The position numbers were made by a program, and so were the translations under genes. From Anaerolineales bacterium (GTDB lineage Bacteria > Chloroflexota > Anaerolineae > Anaerolineales > UBA4823), in NCBI GenBank assembly GCA_022865865.1, contig JALHTN010000169.1, positions 1 to 8,400 on the forward strand: a stretch of DNA of 8,400 nt, in the 5' to 3' direction. Positions 6,190 through 8,400 of the stretch are shown here, one piece after another. Within the stretch, counting starts at the first letter, position 1, and the number at the start of each line of letters is the position of its first letter. A model generated the notes under the pieces. The model did not search any database. It saw nothing but the letters and a program-made list of their open reading frames with translations, and had not been told where the DNA came from.

Positions 6190-7527
6190 TTATTTCCATT
6201 GGTGGCTGCCAAGTACCGAAAGGATGATATCCACTCCTGCTCCAGCTTGTTCTTTGCTGATGATCAACGGAGGGGCAAAACGCAAGGCACTGGCACCGCA
6301 TTTCGTCAGCACGATACCTTTGCTTCCCATGTCTTTGATCACCGCTTTGATGATCTCAACTGCGGGGCTGCCATCAGAATTTACCAGCTCCACTGCAACC
6401 ATCAAACCTTTTCCTCTAACGTCTCCAATAATCGTCAATTCTTCTTGGGCTCCTCGAAAACGAGTCTGGATGAACTCTCCTACTTCGACAGCATTTACCA
6501 TTAAATCCTGTTCTTGGATAATTTTGAGTGTTGCCAAGCCAGCCCGGCAGGCAATTGGGTTGCCGCCGAAAGTAGTTCCTTGAGCAGCTGGCGGCCATTG
6601 ATCCATGATTTCTCCCTTTGCCAATACTGCACCCAACGGCAATCCGCCCCCCAATGCTTTAGCCAGGCAAATGACATCCGGTTCCACATCCCAATGCTCG
6701 ACAGCGAACATCTTCCCGGTGCGCCCCAGTCCAGTCTGCACTTCATCGACGATCAGCAGCGCGCCAACCCGGTCGCAGATTTCCCGCAATCCCGCCAGGA
6801 ATCCATCTGGCGGGACAATATAGCCTCCCTCACCGGCGATCGGTTCGAAGATGATTCCCGCCAGGTCTTCAGGGGGAACAACAGTCTCAAGTGCCTTTTC
6901 TACCAGGTTCAAGCAGGCCAGCTGGCAATCATCCGCTGATTCGTGCTTCAGGGGACAGCGAAAACAATAAGGGTATGGGGTGTGATGAACTCCCGGCAGC
7001 AGACCGGAAAGACGCCGGCGAAAGAGGGTGTTGCTGGCGGTCAGCGCCAATGCTCCCATCGATCTTCCATGGAAGCTATCCGTAAAGGCTATGATCATCG
7101 CGCGATCGGTCACGTAACGGGCTAATTTTATGCCTGTCTCCACCGCTTCTGACCCGCTGTTAACTAAAATACCTTTTCCGGATTTCAATTCACCGGGAGC
7201 TGCATCCTTAAGCGCTTCGAGCATATCCACATACGGCTCCAGGAAACCCACGTGACTGGCGCCGTGAATCAGCGTCTGGGCCTGGTCGCAGATCGCTTCC
7301 ACCACCTGCGGGTGGCAATGACCGACGTTCATTGTTGCGATTCCAGAGACAAAATCTAGATACTGCCGACCTTCAAAATCGTAAAGGTATACGCCCTCAC
7401 CTCGCTGGAAGACAATATCTGTGTAGCGGTAGATCGTTGAGGCAACTGAGGCATCATCCCGGTCAATGATCGCTTGGGAGGCTGAAAATCCTTCCGACCT
7501 ATCTATCTGCTGCTGTTTGTCATTCAT
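6190..7527 (-). CDS. Class III PLP-dependent aminotransferase (omega-amino acid type)
   Basis: At 445 residues this is full-length for fold-type I class III aminotransferases (4-aminobutyrate, beta-alanine, acetylornithine and relatives). They move an amino group from an omega-amine or amino acid to 2-oxoglutarate or pyruvate. Visible landmarks are NSGSEAVE (123-130, phosphate side), SFHGRS (151-156), DEVQTG (261-266, Asp for the pyridine nitrogen), Lys290 in AKALGGG as the Schiff-base lysine, and GTTFGGNP (317-324). A cysteine cluster, Cys188, 191, 201 and 205, in the segment from 185 to 206 matches a pattern known from several thermophile and archaeal members and may hold a metal or disulfides. 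ATG 7527 has AGAGG seven bases upstream. In context it could deaminate the amino acid left after N-demethylation. Substrate cannot be set; GABA- or beta-alanine-like is plausible. It could also be a 2,2-dialkylglycine decarboxylase-like relative, less likely. Confidence 0.92.
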   Translation of the reverse strand: MNDKQQQIDRSEGFSASQAIIDRDDASVASTIYRYTDIVFQRGEGVYLYDFEGRQYLDFVSGIATMNVGHCHPQVVEAICDQAQTLIHGASHVGFLEPYVDMLEALKDAAPGELKSGKGILVNSGSEAVETGIKLARYVTDRAMIIAFTDSFHGRSMGALALTASNTLFRRRLSGLLPGVHHTPYPYCFRCPLKHESADDCQLACLNLVEKALETVVPPEDLAGIIFEPIAGEGGYIVPPDGFLAGLREICDRVGALLIVDEVQTGLGRTGKMFAVEHWDVEPDVICLAKALGGGLPLGAVLAKGEIMDQWPPAAQGTTFGGNPIACRAGLATLKIIQEQDLMVNAVEVGEFIQTRFRGAQEELTIIGDVRGKGLMVAVELVNSDGSPAVEIIKAVIKDMGSKGIVLTKCGASALRFAPPLIISKEQAGAGVDIILSVLGSHQWK

Positions 7528-7612
7528 CCAACAACCTCTTTATATATTTACAGACAATCAATCAATAATTTCGTTTGTTGCTTCTAAATAAGAGTTGCAG
7601 CACTGATATCCT

Positions 7613-8400
7613 TCAGTGTACCTTCTTATTCAATCCAGCCCAATAAGCTTTCTTCAGTTCCTGCTTTAAGATCTTTCCAGTTCCCCCTTTTGGAAACTCG
7701 GTTCTAAACTCAACCGATTTGGGGGCTTTAAATCTGGCGAGATTACCTCTCACATGATTGATGATTTCTGTTTCTGTTGCCATTTCACCTGGTTTTAATA
7801 CCACCAGCGCTTTCGGTACCTCGCCCCATTTCTCGTCGGGGACACCGATCACCACCACCTCGAAAACGGCGGGGTGATATTGAATCACTTTTTCAATTTC
7901 AACAGAGGAAATATTCTCCCCACCTGAGATGATGATATCTTTCTTGCGATCCACAATGGTGATATAACCCTCCTCATCCACCACCGCCATATCACCAGTG
8001 AGTAACCAGCCATCGACGATCGCGGCTTCAGTTGCTTCAGGATCCTTTAAATATCCTTTCATGACCTGATTCCCCCGAACCACGATCTCGCCGATCGATT
8101 TTTCATCCCGGGGGACATCGTTTCCATGCTCATCCACCACCCGGATGCGCACTCCAACCAGGGACAAACCAGTTTTTACCTGGTACGATTGGCGGGTTGT
8201 TTCATCCACTTCCAGATGGGGTTTTGGTCTGGCGATCACGATAAATGGTGTAGTTTCTGTCAGACCGTAGCCCACATACGCCCGGCAGCCAATCTCCTTT
8301 TCTAGTGCCTCGATCAGTGACAGGGGTGAAGGAGCGCCGCCAATGATTACCTCTTCGAGACTGCTCAAATCATATTTCTTCAGATCTGGATGCTGGAGCA
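7613..8400 (-). CDS. AMP-dependent acyl-CoA synthetase/acid-CoA ligase, C-terminal half (cut by window edge)
   Basis: About 262 residues of an adenylate-forming enzyme are visible; the reading frame is open to base 8400, so the start and the P-loop-like A3 region lie outside. The visible core runs from DLSSLEEVIIGGAPSP through YGLTETTP (A5, about 8269-8246), TGD (A7, about 7999-7991), and DRKKDIIISGGENI (A8 hinge, about 7951-7910) to PKGGTGKILKQ. That last motif carries the catalytic A10 lysine (about 7675-7673). These enzymes activate a carboxylate with ATP to an acyl-AMP and then to the CoA thioester. It ends at TGA 7613-7615, with 85 bases to the aminotransferase. A CaiC-like (betaine acid) role would fit the CaiB-like CoA-transferase downstream, but family-level specificity cannot be read. 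An internal in-frame TTG at 8368 is not the real start. Confidence 0.93.
   Translation of the reverse strand, partial: LQHPDLKKYDLSSLEEVIIGGAPSPLSLIEALEKEIGCRAYVGYGLTETTPFIVIARPKPHLEVDETTRQSYQVKTGLSLVGVRIRVVDEHGNDVPRDEKSIGEIVVRGNQVMKGYLKDPEATEAAIVDGWLLTGDMAVVDEEGYITIVDRKKDIIISGGENISSVEIEKVIQYHPAVFEVVVIGVPDEKWGEVPKALVVLKPGEMATETEIINHVRGNLARFKAPKSVEFRTEFPKGGTGKILKQELKKAYWAGLNKKVH

Noticed and set aside
7528..7612. Possible internal promoter before the aminotransferase (TTATTG and TATATA on the minus strand)
   Set aside because: The -10-like element lies so close to the Shine-Dalgarno that almost no leader would remain; AT-rich chance match is more likely.

Overview
The window reads as bacterial DNA. 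Six complete or partial genes, all on the minus strand, form one compact block from the right edge (8400) down to about 2157. A serine hydrolase, also on the minus strand, occupies the left quarter. The combination of an MttB-family methyltransferase, its corrinoid protein, class III CoA-transferase, MaoC hydratase and AMP-forming ligase points to an anaerobe that uses methylated amines. The style of the proteins and the roughly 50% GC of the block would suit a Chloroflexota (Anaerolineae-like) genome or a similar anaerobic lineage. That placement is inference, because no taxonomic marker is present.

Reading in the direction of transcription (right to left), the block contains: the C-terminal half of an acyl-CoA synthetase/acid-CoA ligase (8400-7613, cut by the window edge); a class III PLP aminotransferase (7527-6190); a B12-binding corrinoid protein (6128-5478); a trimethylamine-methyltransferase (MttB) family protein without an in-frame amber codon (5432-3927); a CaiB/BaiF-type CoA-transferase (3906-2692); and a MaoC-like hydratase (2609-2157). 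Gaps are 20 to 85 bases, most starts carry clear Shine-Dalgarno sequences, and no strong terminator is visible inside the block, so a single operon is likely. The corrinoid protein and MttB homologue should form a methyl-transfer pair that demethylates a quaternary or tertiary amine. The ligase, CoA-transferase and hydratase are the toolkit for activating and hydrating a carboxylate, as in carnitine metabolism. The aminotransferase could remove the amino group from a demethylated product. Together they suggest catabolism of a betaine-like (N-methylated, carboxylated) compound through CoA thioesters. The substrate is not determinable here, and no corrinoid reductive activase or second methyltransferase is in view.

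Left of about 2157 the sequence becomes visibly AT-richer. A 264-base spacer (1893-2156) with two small inverted repeats and a possible promoter leads into a cytoplasmic-looking serine beta-lactamase-like hydrolase. This gene is split into two frames at a run of seven A residues (minus strand), so the C-terminal accessory domain (732-259) lies one frame back from the catalytic domain (1892-729). It is either a decayed gene, a sequencing indel, or less likely a programmed -1 frameshift. The last 258 bases (1-258) contain no convincing gene.
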